Counted from the first letter of the stretch, positions 12,956-26,117 are shown. The stretch is DNA of 64,000 nucleotides from Gordionus sp. m RMFG-2023 (GCF_954871325.1 NC_088777.1:28869366-28933365), one strand, 5' to 3'. Notes: a model not told the origin generated them from the letters alone. A program made the numbers and translations.

Positions 12956-13810
12956 ACCCTTTATTATTACCCAAACGAAGTGCTTACCTATATTGGGGGG
13001 TCTATGAAGTGAGTGGGGGTGCACCATAGTCTTTGTTAAACTTGATAGACCCAACCATCTTTTGAATGGGTATGAATACAAAATCCTGGATATGTCATAT
13101 ACCAATGATGTATGACACACACACAATTAGCTATATTAGGTTTCAATTTTCATTCTTATATGACAGATTGGAAATAAATTGTAATAGACTAACGTGCCTC
13201 TTTTTCCAAAGTGCCCCGGTTTCTCCTAAACAATAAAAATTTTATAATTTTTTTAAAATATTATTTTAAATTCTAAAAGTATATGTTCTCGTTAATTTAT
13301 TCTAAAAGCAAAAAATAATGTTATGCTTTTCACGTATATCTTTTTACAACACTATTATTGATTTTAAAATTTTGCTCTTATGATTATATATTTCTAATTT
13401 CTTTCATATTATAATTGGCGTTCCTCTTTTCAATAAATGTTATTAAGAATATGTAAAATTTAAATTTCCTGAAAATTATAAAGCGTTTCTTAAAAATGTA
13501 TTACGGTTCGGGAATCAAAAACGAATTGTGTTTTGCTTTTGATTCTTCTGCCTCTGATTTTGCTTTTAAATTTTTTTATGGCGGTTTTTTAAACTTTTGA
13601 TCATATACTCTACCTTATAATTGAAATAACTTTTTCCTTTAATTTAAAAATTTTTTCTAATATTAACATATTACATTTGAATGACACCTATTAGACACAT
13701 TTAATTATTAATTGAAATTTCAAACTTTTTTAAAAAATTGGAAACCCCATAAAAATTAGCTCTCTATATAAGATATTACTTTATTTAATTTATGAAAGAT
13801 TAAAAAAAAA
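12956..13810. other. AT-rich interval, nothing recognised
   Basis: I see no supported feature. It lies between a MITE and the 3' side of the minus-strand gene at 13811-14573 and may include that gene's untranslated or downstream region. Confidence 0.35.
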
Positions 13811-14573
13811 TTAAATATGTTTTCCTGGTGACACTTCATTCGGATATATTTTGGATGATTTTTCAGATTTCCTTTGGTATACACAATAATCCTTCACAAA
13901 ATCTCTGAGATCTTCTCCCTTTATAAATTTTTCCAAAATATTTACAATTATATATATGTAATCAATATTAATTATGCCTTTTTCAGGCTTTATTAAAAAT
14001 TTATGGACAAAAAATTCTCATAATATTTCCGCGATTGGAAATAATTACTTAAAAATTCAAAAATAATAAAAGCAACTCACCAGCCATCTTTGTTGCCATT
14101 TAACCAACATTTCTTGTTCATTGATGAACTTAAATTTTCCGTCATTTGTATCTAAATGGAACTACGTATAATTATTTTTATTCAATATAATATATATAAA
14201 TGTAAATTGTTTGATTTCGGGCTTTTCTTTTTATTTTTTCCTTTTCTTTTTATTTTTTCCTTTTCCTTTACATTCTTATTCATATAATTGTATGTACCAT
14301 TAAGTCATTGTCCTTCCTATTTTTAGATCTCTCTTGCCAACCATTGTGCTTGCGATCAAAGGTATAAATTGTACCAGGTATAGTGTCATCTATTGCGCAT
14401 TGAGATTTATGATGTTCTTCATGCTTGCAGTGAGATGATTCCAATTTTGGAGAAACATTAGATGTTATATGGGCGACATGGGGTGCTGTAGGCTTACTCT
14501 CATTTGTTTCTAAGATTTTTTTAGAATCTGGATTGGTCTTTATATGTTCAATATTTTTGAAATTCATTGTCAA
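13811..14573 (-). CDS. Unidentified host gene, divergent from profilin, at least three exon-like blocks
   Basis: The first block starts at an ATG near 14573 and stays open to 14280. It has non-repetitive, host-like composition, including HVAHITSNVSPKLESS and IPGTIYTFDRKHNGWQERSK. A GT after codon Met (ATG|GTACAT) may end this exon. A second block near 14155-14085 lies between an AG acceptor (CCATTTAG) and a consensus donor (CTG|GTGAGT). A third block is open from about 14014 to a TAA at 13811 and includes IIVNILEKFIKGEDLRDFVK. The TFDRKHNGWQER segment faintly recalls the first strands of a RanBP-type domain, but later strands were not recognised, so I do not name it. The ATG lies 223 bp from the profilin ATG on the other strand, suggesting a shared bidirectional promoter. 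Confidence 0.45.
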
Positions 14574-14796
14574 CTAGGTATAGAATATGTACTTATTTAT
14601 GGAAGACTAAAATTTAATATTTAATAACGTTTTAAAACATTAAAATGTAAAATGAGAAAAGATATGAATCATATAATATTATTAGCATAAAAGGTTAATT
14701 TTGTCATTATTATATAAACAAATGTATGCGTCATTTTAAAAGAAATACATGCTTATTTTAAGAAAAAATTATTGTTCACAAAAATATTAATATATT
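14574..14796. promoter_or_regulatory. Probable bidirectional promoter interval between two host genes
   Basis: This 223-bp interval lies between the ATG of the minus-strand gene and the profilin ATG. It is AT-rich and free of transposon sequence. No individual promoter motif can be assigned with confidence. The call rests only on the divergent arrangement. Confidence 0.35.
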
Positions 14797-17700
14797 ATGC
14801 CAAAATATAGATGGTCAGATCACTTGAAAAAATGGCTTCTGGACACCGAAACCATAGAAAAGGTTGCCATATGTAGTGCGAATAGTGGGAACGTTTGGAG
14901 TAAACTACCAGATGAGTTTAACTTTACTAGAGATGAAGCTATAGCTATTATTCATAGTGAGCTATTTATATTCTTCAACATTCCGAATCAAATCATAGCT
15001 GTTTTAAGAGAATTAACCGCCATACCATTTCTTTAAATCGCACTTTTCTACTAACTATACCAATAATTAAACTTTATAGAAAATGGGTAAATTAAAGAGA
15101 GGCATGACTATCATTATTTTCATAGGTTTGATATGGCCTGGTTATTCTATATGAAATTAATGAGGTCATATAGTTCATTTATTTTACTCACTTACCAATT
15201 TTTTAATGGGGGCTCTTATTTAGAGTAAGCCTGACGTTTTTTAAATTTTTTGGATCAATTTTCCAAAATTTGAAAGTTTGATAGGCCAAGCAAAAATTTT
15301 TATCCATTGATATTTAGTTGTTTTATTCATATTTAAGGAATTAATTTGGAAACATAAAAATAATTATATTTCACCGATTAAATATGCATAAAGTATGTGC
15401 TCTTTTGTGCATTCGCTGTTTTTTTATAACTAATTCTGGACAACGTCTTAAAATATTTTTAACAATGAGCGAAGCCTGGATATTTTTTTTTTAAATATCA
15501 GACTAGACCTTTCAGTAATTTTAGTATATATAATGCTTACCTGGGACGGCATCTACTACAAAATTTAGACTTAATGTAAATTTTTTCAATGGATGCCACT
15601 TAAATATTCCGACTATATTATCATATTTCACTAAATATTTTATATATGGTGATCAATCATTCTATATTTATTTATAACGGGTGGCGCAAAAAATTATTAA
15701 GACTTTTTTAAAAACCTTGCATGTAGTGGGAAGGCACGCAGGGTGAATGCGGGCTCCTTAAAAAGAGGTAAAAACTTACCCTTCCCAAGTATCTTTCAAA
15801 TATTTGTAAATTCTTATTTATAAACATTTTTAATTGTAATTTATTATCATGAAACAAAAATTACAAATCTTAATTATTTATAAAAACAAATATGATATGA
15901 ATTAGCAAAGCATAGCTATTTCTTTTCTAATATTTTACTTCATTTTGCCACAAATTTTTCTAAAATCCTTTGCCCTAAGATTAGGGCTCTAAACCTAATA
16001 TATAGATTATGGCTTAGTAGCAAAAAATTATAATGGTTGCAGTTCAGGAGCGAAACTTTTAAGGTTAAGGTTTGTTTGCGATTTTTCAAGATATCAATTA
16101 CAAAGTTGATTTTGGCTAAATTTTGAAGTTAATAAAATAGTTAAGAAACAAAAGTATATAAACTTCCAAATAATCGGTCTTCAATTAAGCTATTTAAAAG
16201 AAAACTGCTTTATTAAGCTAGTTTAAGTAAATTATACAATTTTGATTCACTCATCTCATTCTTAAATTCGATTGGTTATAAAAAAATTCTATTTTTGTGC
16301 CCCTAATCTATGTAAATCTATTGGACCGCCTCTAACTAGTGAAGAGACCCATAGGTAAAGTTGTAAAAAAACCAGCGGCTTGTTAATCCGTTTGATGAGA
16401 GCATTGCATATGATATGTCGAATTGAACATACACTACTAAAGATGCATTGGAGGCAATGGCGGCTAGATGGCTTAATGGTTTTTGCATTTATCGCACTCA
16501 TATGACTAGGTTGTCATATCAAAATGGGCACTGCGAAACTGAATTTCTGATCTGACCGCTCTAGGTCATGATTTTTGGATGAAATGGCCTCTAGGTCTTC
16601 ATAACCAGATTCTTGAGAGAGGCAAGGCATGATCTCAGATAGCAGGGTCAAAATGAAATAGTATTATTCCAATTATATTTTATGGGAGGCTGAAGATTGA
16701 CATTCATAGGCGACTGAGGCTTTCGTATGATGTGGACTTTGTCAAGCAGTGGCTCTTGCAAGAATAAGTGATGAGTTATTATTTTGAAGCTTACCAATTT
16801 GGGACGAGATAAAACCCCTGATTGATAAGCTATGGGTGATCGTAACCCTACACCTTAGAGGGCAGGGTGACTTGGAGCTAGGAATTAGAGTTACACTTAT
16901 ATTTAGTTATTTTTTCCATAATATTTATTTGGATTCATATGTTTTTAAGGTGCTGAATATGAAATAGCCGTTGAGAGCATAAAGGCTTAGTTATATTGAA
17001 GAAATTGTCGAAAGCTGTATAAGCAGCTTATCCATGTTTAAATTATTAAACGTAGCTTGGAAAAAGGCCTCAGCTTAAGTAATCTCTAACTGGTAAGCCA
17101 AGAAGTGTTAGTACCTCGGCCATAACCTATCTGAAGGCGAACAATTAGGAGATTGGGAGACAAGTTGGCAGAATTTTGTTTTGTAGACGTTTAGGAGTAG
17201 GCCTATGCATCCGTTTGTAAAATTCTTATGGCTTTGGCTATCTCTTCTGGACTCCCGCTATTCCATTATCTATGTACCAAAAATGAAACTCTAGTTGGAA
17301 GATATTTTTAATTTCTTTACTAAATTTGAGTCAAGGTGAGAGTTGTGGGCGCCTTCTAATAATTTTGAGCCAATAATACTAATCTCCTAAAAGATGTGCC
17401 TATGACAATTGAACGTAGGTCCTTTGTTGGGTTTTGTGAGGGCTATTAGTTTTGCTCCAACAGAATTGGTTGGGTGAAGATGTACCTCACTACGTAAGAT
17501 CATGCTGCAAGACGTAGTTTGAGAACTTAAAAGAGACTTGATTAGATCTTGGAGGTAGATTGATCTTATGCCCTAAAAGTCATGTGTCGAACCTTCCTGA
17601 GAAGTTGAAATCGCTTTTAAAACTTCCTCTGAAGTAAATTCTGTGATAAGATGTGGTAATTGCACTAGGTTATTCAGTCACCTGCTGTGTAGAGTGCTTC

Positions 17701-20700
17701 ACAGCTAATTGAGTGTAGGTTTCTATGTGAAGTATCACTTCCATATACTGGTTTCCCCCGCTAAATTTACCTTTATCTCAAAGGGATTTATGGATTCAAT
17801 GCGGAGGTTATGCCTATAAAAATTTTATCGAAATCTTTTAGTCTATTCTTAATTTGTTGAGTGAGAAAAGCTTGCTTTTATCATGGGACTTGAAAGTCAA
17901 ATAAAAAAAATTTTTTTCAGTGCTGTGGGTAGTTAGAATTGGTTATCAGATTATTAATTGTTTTATTTTATGACTGCAAGTAGCCTGGCTCCCAGGGAGA
18001 TTCTTGAGATAATAGGTGATTTAGATAAATTTGTAAATTAATTGGAGAAAAAAAGGTGATGATATCACATTAGAAATGCAAAATGGAGGCTTATTAGCAA
18101 ATAAATTTTTTGATTGTGGTTAGGCTGGGGTAGTAAAGAGAATGCTTATGTTAAAACCATAGTCCTTAATAAGGATTGCTCAACTATTAATAAAAAGTTG
18201 CCTAAAATAATCGTCATTTGCAAAAAACAATCTTTATTTTAATACGCATATAAATATAAATTGCAAGATATAAATTTTTTCAAAAAGATATAATATAAAA
18301 ATAATTAACAATTATATAAAAATTCATATAATGTAAAAAAATATTAAACAATTTTTATAAAATAAAGTAATAAGAAAATTTCAGCAAGATGGAGCATTTT
18401 TAAAAATTAATTTGTATATTTTTTTTATAACAAAAATAGCGGTTTAATTTACAACAGAATATGAATAAATAATTTATAATATAATGATTTAAATTTAAAA
18501 TTCATGTAAAAGTTTCTTTATTTTTTGGAAGAATAGATAAATTACAAAATGAAAAAAATATTAAAAATAACCCCATATAATTCAAGAAAACATAAAGGTT
18601 TATTTAAAAAAAAAGGAAATTGTGTTTTATATAATGGAAAAAAAATTATTGGCCTGAACTATTATATTTTTAATTAATTTATTTATCATATTCATTTTTA
18701 AATTTAAGCTTTCCTTTCTCTCAAAATGATGAAATAAAATGTTTTTATATATATGAATTATGAGTTTTATTAATATTTACAAATTAATAAAGGATCCTAA
18801 TTCCTGATCTAGCATATGCTGTTCAAAAAATCTATTTTAACTACATGGGTTCACTTACTTTTTATTATTAATTGGAATCTTAGATAATTTAAAAAAATGA
18901 TAATTATTTTGATTCAAAGCCATATCTTATTTTATATTATAATGAAGTGTTCAGGAATAAAAATAATAGAAAAAAGGAAGTAAGAGTTATTAACATTAAT
19001 CTGTAAATTAAAAAATAGTAAATAATATGTGTGTTAAAAAAAATAATTACTCAAGATGATATCATAAAAATCATTCAGATCTTTTATTAATGTTTTATTA
19101 ATTCATTCAATATCATAAAAATCACCCACATCTTTTATTAATGCTTAATTCATCCAAATTAATAATTAAAGAAAATTTATTATTTATATTCGTTTTCCCA
19201 TAGATTTTTTATATAAATTTATGACTCAAAGGTTAAAAGCAAAATTGTCTGAAATTAGCAAGGTATTATACACTTCCTGTAAAATCAAATTTTAAATTTT
19301 AAAAACGCGCTCAAAAAATTTTTTAAATTGAAAAAATAACACATTGACTGAAAAACACAATATAGTATAGCTAACATATATATTTATAATTAATTGTTAT
19401 TTTAATATGGTATTGCAATTAGAATTAATAAAGATATTAGATTAAAAGAAATGTATTTCTTCCATTGAAATTGGATAAAAAGATTCATTTAAAAAATGTG
19501 CAATGCAGAGACATGAGTATTCGTTTGTTTTGAAAAATTCTCTTTTAACTGCATGGGTTCTCTTACAAGAGCTTTATTGTTTATTGGAAATCTAAGTAAT
19601 TTTAAAAAAGATTAATTTGATCCAAAGCCACATCCTATAAAATAATGAAGTTAGGAATAAAATAGAAAAAAAAAGTGAATTAACGTTATGTCTGTAAATT
19701 AAAAAATAGTAAAAGGTAATATTAATTAAAATTATAGAATTATGTTTTTACTCTTGATATTATATATTATGTTTCAAATTTAACTTAATTTTCATTATAT
19801 AAAGATTAAAGGTTAGAAAATTTATTAATGTAATTATTAGTAAAAACAAAAAATATATAAATAGCTGCTTACACATATGGAAAAGATGCATTCTATTTTT
19901 GCTAAACAAAAATCTTTTACATGAATTTTAAATCTGTCATTTTATATTATAAAATATATATTCATATTCTTGTAAATTAGCCGCCATTTTTAATATTTAT
20001 ATAAATCAAATTTTTTTAAATGCTCCACCTTGTGGAAATTTTTTTGTTACTTTATTTTCTTATATAATATTATTATAAAAATTGTTTAATATGTATTTAA
20101 TTTTCTACATTCATTAAGATATGAATTTCTAAAAAAAAGTTATATCTTGCAATTTATATTTATATGTGATTTAAATAAAAAATAAAAAAATTTCATAAAT
20201 ACAATAAAATATTTAAAGAACATAGACTTATTAAAAGGAATGTTTTATCTTTACAAATGGCTGCAAAATGAACTATGTTTTTAAAACATTATATAATTGG
20301 GCGTTGAGCAAAATAATTCTATGGTTAAAACAGTAAAGAAGAGAGGGGGGGTTATAGAATCTGTGAAAGGTGACAGATGTGACTAAGGGCACCAATTATA
20401 CTTTTTCCATCGGTACTTGGAGTCCCATTTTTGTTGATTATGTCGTATAGCTCGTAGCTTACATTTCTTAGGTGAGAGGTGTAGAAGTGGGCATTTATAT
20501 TACAGTTTAAAATTAATTAAAATAAAACATTCGAAATTATTTGCAATAAAATATAAATATGGAATAATTAATAGAACCAACATTCCCCGGGGACCAACCA
20601 AAAACTCTTTAATTTTATAAATGTGATTTAAATCATACTTATTTATGTTTTTTCTCAAAAATTGTCAGATTAAAAAATAGAAAAATCGATTTATTGATAT

Positions 20701-22399
20701 TTTAAAAGCTTTATTTATAAATCTAATAATCGATTTAATGATATTTTAAAAGCTTTATTTATAAATCTAATGGATAAATTAGCATTTATTTTATGTTATT
20801 TTATAAACACATTTACCATTAAAATAATATTTCAAATCTAGTTGTTTATGATACACCGTTAATTATATTAGGTTAAATTTTCACACTTACAGATAGTTTA
20901 GAAATGGAAAAATTCCTATTGGCTACATCATAATAACAAAATAATAGGGTCCACGCTTCAACATGCAAAAGTAACACTAATCGTTGGTAAAACAAATTTA
21001 TTTTTGATTAAATCAACTGCACAAAAACTAACCATCAAGTTTATGGGAAGCATTTGCATTAACTAATATAAACCATGTAAAAATTTGTAACAGATACTTA
21101 CTATTTTCACAAGATAATGTACCATCAGAGAGTGTCAAAATAGCCCAAGATTTCTTTCTATTAAATGTCCGAATTTCTTCAAATATATTAATCTTATATT
21201 GGCCATTAGCCTATGTGAGAGTCGGCTATAAGCGGTTATTCAAGAAAATGGAGAACCATATATATATAATATAGTAGGTAATTAAAATAGATTAACTTTT
21301 TTCTATATAATATACTCATTTTTAATAATTATTTTAGAGATTATTTTCTATAGAATAAAATTTCATTAAAGTTGGTTAAGTCTTTCCCTTTTAACAACGC
21401 TTTTTTAAAAAGTATTATTTTTTGCACCACCCATTAAATAACATGCATAGTAAATAAAAGAGTATAATAAATAAGAATGCATACAATATCTAAAATACAT
21501 TTTTACAATTGAATATTATAATAATATCTATTATGTTTTCACTTTTTTTAAAAAAAGAGTTATACTTTATATTAGTTTAAAAAAAAATAATTCCGGTTGA
21601 ATCGGGTTTAATATTTTAAAAAGTTCCTGCTAGGTAGGGTTAAAATTTTGAAATAATAAATATATTTAAAATAAGGTGCCTCATTTTTTATTTGTTTGTA
21701 GAAATGATCAAAACTCGATTATGTTCAGTGCAAAAATGTAAAAGGATATTGAAAAAAAAACTAATTGAAGCATTTAACTAAGTTCGGGCTGGATGGACAA
21801 ATAATTTTATTTGAGGTCTGGCTTTAAAAAAATTTTAAAAAATTTGCTCTAGATTGAGCCAGGCCGGATAAATTTTTTTCAAAAAAGATTCGGGACAGCC
21901 GGGCTTGATAATTCAGTCCCGATGCAGATCACTACTTATATATTATTTTTTTAAAGATATTAACTATAATAGCGAATCCATTATTCTTTTATAGTTATAA
22001 TATTCTTATGATGAATACTTTTTCTAAACTATTCTGTATATTTTATAAATTTATTTATAAGTTTTCGATGAGGCACATGAAATCAAGGAATTTGACAAAC
22101 CAAGCATGATGACGATAGGAGGAGAGGCTTTTCAATGTATAGGCATTAATAGCGACAGATTCCTCATTTTTTCCACTTCTACTCTTCCTAAGATAAATTC
22201 ACCAGCTGATAAACATTTGATTCCTTCTATAGCTAAAAAGAATATTAATTCATCGCCAGCAAAGAATATTAACAACGCATGGGTTTACAAAACTAAGAGA
22301 TGTTTAATAATTGCCACTTATAAATTGGTTAAGAATCAGCTAGAAAGCCGAATGGCTATTCAAAGATTCATTAATTTTTTGGCCGAGAATAATTTCTAA
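14797..22399 (+). CDS. Profilin, two coding exons split by a 7.1-kb intron
   Basis: Profilin binds monomeric actin and poly-proline ligands in the cytoplasm and regulates filament assembly. Exon 1 (14797-14956) encodes the N-terminal helix and first strands: W-x2-HL near the start, then KVAICSANSGNVWSKLPDEF, the family's AIC..DG.VWA-type segment. It ends at a consensus donor (CATA|GTGAGC). Exon 2 begins after TTTATAAG at 22062. The phase agrees (one base plus two) and continues FDEAHEIKEFDKPSMMTIGG, EAFQCIGINSDRFLIFS and the C-terminal AWVYKTKRCLIIATYKLVKN with the last helix, stopping at 22397-22399. The predicted protein is about 165 aa against 125-140 usual; the excess is a Ser/Pro/Lys/Asn-rich insert before the last two strands. 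The intron (14957-22061) contains LINE debris, a foldback and a hAT relic. Confidence 0.85.
15037..16285. other. Profilin intron, AT-rich part
   Basis: This intronic sequence has no recognised coding content. Blocks at 15190-15800 look like old repeats, but no terminal repeats or target duplications were found. Confidence 0.4.
16286..17900 (-). pseudogene. Decayed LINE of the RLE (R2-like endonuclease) type, in the profilin intron
   Basis: On the minus strand this region reads, through many stops and frameshifts, as the same LINE family seen at 27.8-29.9 kb and 62.2 kb. Around 17640-17540 it gives EEVLKAISTSQEGSTHDF, matching the linker before the reverse transcriptase (normally GSAPG.DG). 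Around 17450-17400 it gives NSVGAKLIALTKPNKGP, the family's ..L.AL.KK.GGIRP core. 16501-16289 is an open 70-codon piece with HCLQCIFSSVCSIRHIICNA, corresponding to the cysteine/histidine knuckle and the RH..IN region. It is slightly less AT-rich than its surroundings, consistent with imported coding sequence. It is non-functional. Confidence 0.65.
18195..20225. repeat. Large foldback element with about 330-bp inverted arms
   Basis: The left arm (about 18195-18540) and right arm (about 19885-20225) are imperfect inverted copies. They share ATAAATATAAATTGCAAGATA, a TGGAGCATTT/AAATGCTCCA block and AAATTCATGTAAAAG in matching order. Between the arms, 18780-19030 and 19500-19710 are diverged direct copies of each other (both hold CATGGGTTC and CAAAGCCA.ATC). 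There is no coding content and the ends are not sharply defined. It is probably a non-autonomous DNA transposon with long terminal inverted repeats, within the profilin intron. Confidence 0.7.
20226..21567. other. Profilin intron, AT-rich part with a 47-bp tandem pair
   Basis: A unit of about 47 bp (AATCGATTTATTGATATTTT onward) is duplicated in tandem at about 20684-20771. The remainder is AT-rich and no gene is visible. Confidence 0.5.
21568..21935. repeat. Degenerate hAT MITE of the GGCCCG family
   Basis: The right end reads CAGTCCCGATGCAGATCACTA, nearly the same as the right end of the element at 11253-11649. The interior keeps diluted GC-rich subterminal motifs such as GAGCCAGGCCGG. The left end is uncertain and no convincing target duplication remains. 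It is an old, decayed copy close to profilin exon 2. Confidence 0.5.
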
Positions 22400-23648
22400 T
22401 AATTAATGTTTAAAGTACAACTTAAATTTAAGTGTTTTTAATAATTGAATTAATTAATTTTTTTTTGGTTTTTTCCTTATAATTTATAAAAATTTATATC
22501 AGAATGATAAATAAATTATGATACAATAAATTTGATGCTGCTATTATATTTTTTTTAAGGCTTTATACTTGTTGAGAATACCTAGGTATTTATTTAATTT
22601 TTAATCTATAGTAATCTTTTATAATTTTAACTTAAGATTTTTTTTAAATTTAGCTATTATCACTTTCATATATTATATCAAAATCATTGTGAAAACATGT
22701 TAATAATACATATTTTATCTGGTAAATTTAATTTAATTATGATTGAGTTGTCTTTTTATTTACATGGTTTCCCATTCAAAACTAAAAGTCTCGACAAAAA
22801 AGGAATGGTCCAATCAAAAAAATATCCCATTTAAAAATGGGAATTTTTATTTTTTATATATTTAAAAAACAATTATTTTTTATTGTTGTCATTTCAATAT
22901 TCCCAAAATGTCATTATTCTTAAATTATGTCATTTTAATCTATTTGTCATATTTTCTCAATTTTATTTAAAAAAATTCTGCCCATTTTTTATTAGGAGAG
23001 ACGTGCTATAAAAGTCTATATGCTTAGACTGACCAGTCCTCTAACTTCTTTATAACAACTTTACCAAAGTTCATTTATTCAATTGAGCAATGCCAAAAAA
23101 ATATTTAGAAAATTATTTTTTAGCACCTTTTATTATAAAACTTACGTTATACACTTTTTTGTTTGATGAAGTAATTACCCATTCAAATAGCTGATATTTT
23201 ATATAAATATTATACTTTGACTTTTATATTCACACAAAATTTTTTTAGAACTTACAAGTCTCAGTATACAATATAAAGGCATTTAATCATAACACAAAGA
23301 TTAGTATTATTTGGTCATGTTTTGAGCAGCCATAAAATATTACAATGAGTCTGATGATATGAAATATTAATATTAATTGAATTCGTGTATAATTTGGCTT
23401 TTGATTATTTAAACTAATATTAACTTTAACACCTGTTATTATAATGTAATTTATAAATAGTATCAAAATAAATATTTTGTCATATATGATATTTAATATC
23501 GAATTTCAAAAACTAATAATTCTATAATATGGAAATAGAATGTATAATTCTAAATAATAATGTAATTTATAACTCGATATAACTATCATATGATATATAA
23601 TATAAATATAATTACGAATTAGAAAAAAGAAAATAATAACAAAAGACT
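22400..23648. other. Profilin 3' flank, AT-rich
   Basis: This probably contains the profilin 3' untranslated region (an AATAAA-like site occurs near 22524) followed by unannotated AT-rich sequence up to the Ty3/gypsy element. No gene is recognised. Confidence 0.35.
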
Positions 23649-24009
23649 ATAGATGAAATAAATTCAGAATAATAATATAAAGTGATTTATTTAATATAAT
23701 AAAATATATTTATATGTTTTTCTATTTTGTATATTATAATAAATTGTAGCTTAAAGCAAATATAAAAATCAATTTATTTTAATACATTACAGTTCTCCCC
23801 ACTGTAAATTGAATTCATCATAATAACGTAATGGGGGTTTCGAAACTCTTTTTTCTAGAGTTGTATTTCCATTATGTTCTGCAATGTCAAAATCCTCAGT
23901 TATTTTTATGTGTCAACATCATACAATATCACACTTTTCCGTTGAACCACTGTCCCCTTCATGCAATCCCGCAGTCCTTTCGTTTTCTACCTAAACCTTT
24001 TGCTACTCT

Positions 24010-26117
24010 TTAAATTCACGGGGCTTAACGTTCCTATTTTTATAATATTTGTTTCCATAATGCGTTTTCAGTCCTTTCTTCGTAGATAATTTCCATTGAT
24101 CTAAAGTCGTCCTGAGCGGCCTTCCAAACATCATTTCGGCAGGGGATTTACCGGTAGTTGCATTTGGAGTATTTCGGTGGGTAATTAAAATATTCGCTAA
24201 ATTTAACTGGTCTGGAGTCCCAGTTCTCCTTCCAGCATAGAAACGCGTCTTTATCTTACGTATATAAGGCTCAGCCCAAAATAATTACGCAGATTATTTA
24301 TTACACTCGTCGAATTAATATGTTTTAAAATTGCAACTTCAACCATTTGGTGAAAGCGTCTACGCAAATTAACCAATACTTTCCAGATACGTAGCCCGTC
24401 AAATCAATGTGTATTCGTTCCCAAGGTCGGGTAGGAATGTTCCAATTGTATAACGGCACTTATCTGGCTCCCGGTCTTCCTCCTGATAACTCTTGCAACT
24501 TTTGACGAATTCTTCAACATCACGATCAGTTATCGTCCAAAAGACATAGTATCTACATAAAGATTTAATTCCCACTATCCCAGGATGTCCTTGATGGATA
24601 ACATTCAAAACCTCTTTTTTAGATTATCAGGAATAATGATTCTATCATTATAAAATAATAACCTTCTTCGAAAGAAATATGATCTTTAATTAAGATGAAT
24701 TTTTTTAAACTTTATTCATATTATCAATATGCCAATAATTTTTTATTAATTTAATGATCTCTTTTAAATTTATATCATTGAACGTTTCTTTTATAACTTT
24801 ACTTCTAGTGAACGATAAATCTTCTATTAAATTGATCTTTACTTCTCTAATTTCATCTTCAATTTTTTTTTTAACTTCATTATTTTCTCTCTCTCTACCC
24901 CCAAACAGGACAGAGCGTCGGCGCATCTGTTTTGATTACCCGGCCTATAAATTATTATCTCATAGTCGTAATTTAAAAGCTTCGTCGCCCACCGTATTAA
25001 ACGGTTATTTGTTATTTTATTTAGGTCTTTTTCACCTAAGATATATTTTAAAGGTTTCTGATCTGTAACCAAAATAACATGTCTTCCATAAATATATTGA
25101 TGAAACTTCTCGATAGCGAACATGATCGCCGAAGCCTCTCGATCAATGGTGGCGTAATTCTATTCAGCCGCTGAAAGTGTCCTCGATGCGTAAGCAATCG
25201 ATTTCTCCTGGCCAGTAAGAAATAGGTGTGCAATAAGAGCTCCTAGACCATCTTAGGAAGCGTCACAAGAAATCACGACAGGAATATCGGCTGAATAAGG
25301 AATATTTTTGTATCTTCTTTTGATAATATTTTTTTTACTCTATTAAATATTTCATCTTCTTTAGCTGACCAAAACCAACTCACATTTTTACTCGTTAGTC
25401 GGTGTAAAGTCCCCAAAATATAATGTAAATTTTTTATAAACGATTCATGATAATTTACCATTCCCAAAAACGAACGTAATTCTTTAACAATAGACGGGGT
25501 TTTACAATTTTTTATAGCATTAATCTTATCTTCGGTCGGGTGAATTACGAATTCATCAATAATATGACCTAAATAAGTAACTGACTTTTCTCCAATTTTA
25601 ATTTTATCAGTCGTCGTTGTCAGTCCAACCTTATCAAATCTTCTTAATACTTCTTCTAGATTAACTATATGATCAAAATTATTCTCGCCTGCAATAATTA
25701 TATCGTCTAAAAATACACTAACCATAGGAATTTCCTTTAATAGGTTTTGCATAAAGTGTTGAAATATTATCGGAGGACTAGTCAACCCAAATGGGATTCT
25801 TTGGTATCGGTAATAACCGACATGAGTCGAAATTACTAAAAGGTCTCTACATTCTGGACTAACTCCGAATTGTAAAAATGCACTTCTTAAATCTATCGTT
25901 GAAAATATTCTACCACCCGCGATCCTATTTGTCAAGTGAAAGTTGGTAGTAAATCGTTATCTATCGCTAAATATTTGTGGATTGTTAAACAAATATCTCC
26001 GCATATCCGCACGGCACCGGATTTCTTTAAAATATTAACCATTGGCTTACCCCAAATAATTGGAGTTATTGTTGGATCCACCTTCTCAATAACGCCTTTG
26101 TCTAAAGGTCTGTCCAA
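24010..26117 (-). pseudogene. Ty3/gypsy pol: reverse transcriptase, RNase H, integrase (disrupted)
   Basis: The polymerase domains follow in order. 25935-25273 (220 aa) is reverse transcriptase with FSTIDLRSAF (catalytic Asp15), IPFGLTSPP and the VFLDDI box (Asp77, Asp78). 26117-25932 supplies the preceding VIEKVDPTITPIIWGKPM region. 25123-24839 is RNase H with VTDQKPLKYIL and the spacer ending NRCADALS. 24608-24399 is the integrase zinc-binding HHCC region (HQGHPGIVGIKSLCR, with the last Cys replaced by Tyr in SCKSYQ). Downstream, in other frames, come the core start WERIHIDLTGYVSGKYW near 24420-24370 and a C-terminal part with MFGRPLRTTLDQWK near 24130. Stops and frame changes separate the blocks, so it could not make one polyprotein. 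Confidence 0.9.

Noticed and set aside
12929-13126. Minus-strand ORF of 65 codons
   Set aside because: It starts in unique AT-rich DNA and runs into the MITE at 12548-12947, with no domain or splice context.
14280-14573. Firm assignment of the minus-strand gene as a RanBP-domain protein
   Set aside because: Only one short motif fits. Downstream blocks do not show the expected later strands, so the name was withheld.
24754-25068. Plus-strand ORF of 104 codons
   Set aside because: It is the complement of the RNase H region of the Ty3/gypsy pol and shows only hydrophobic noise.
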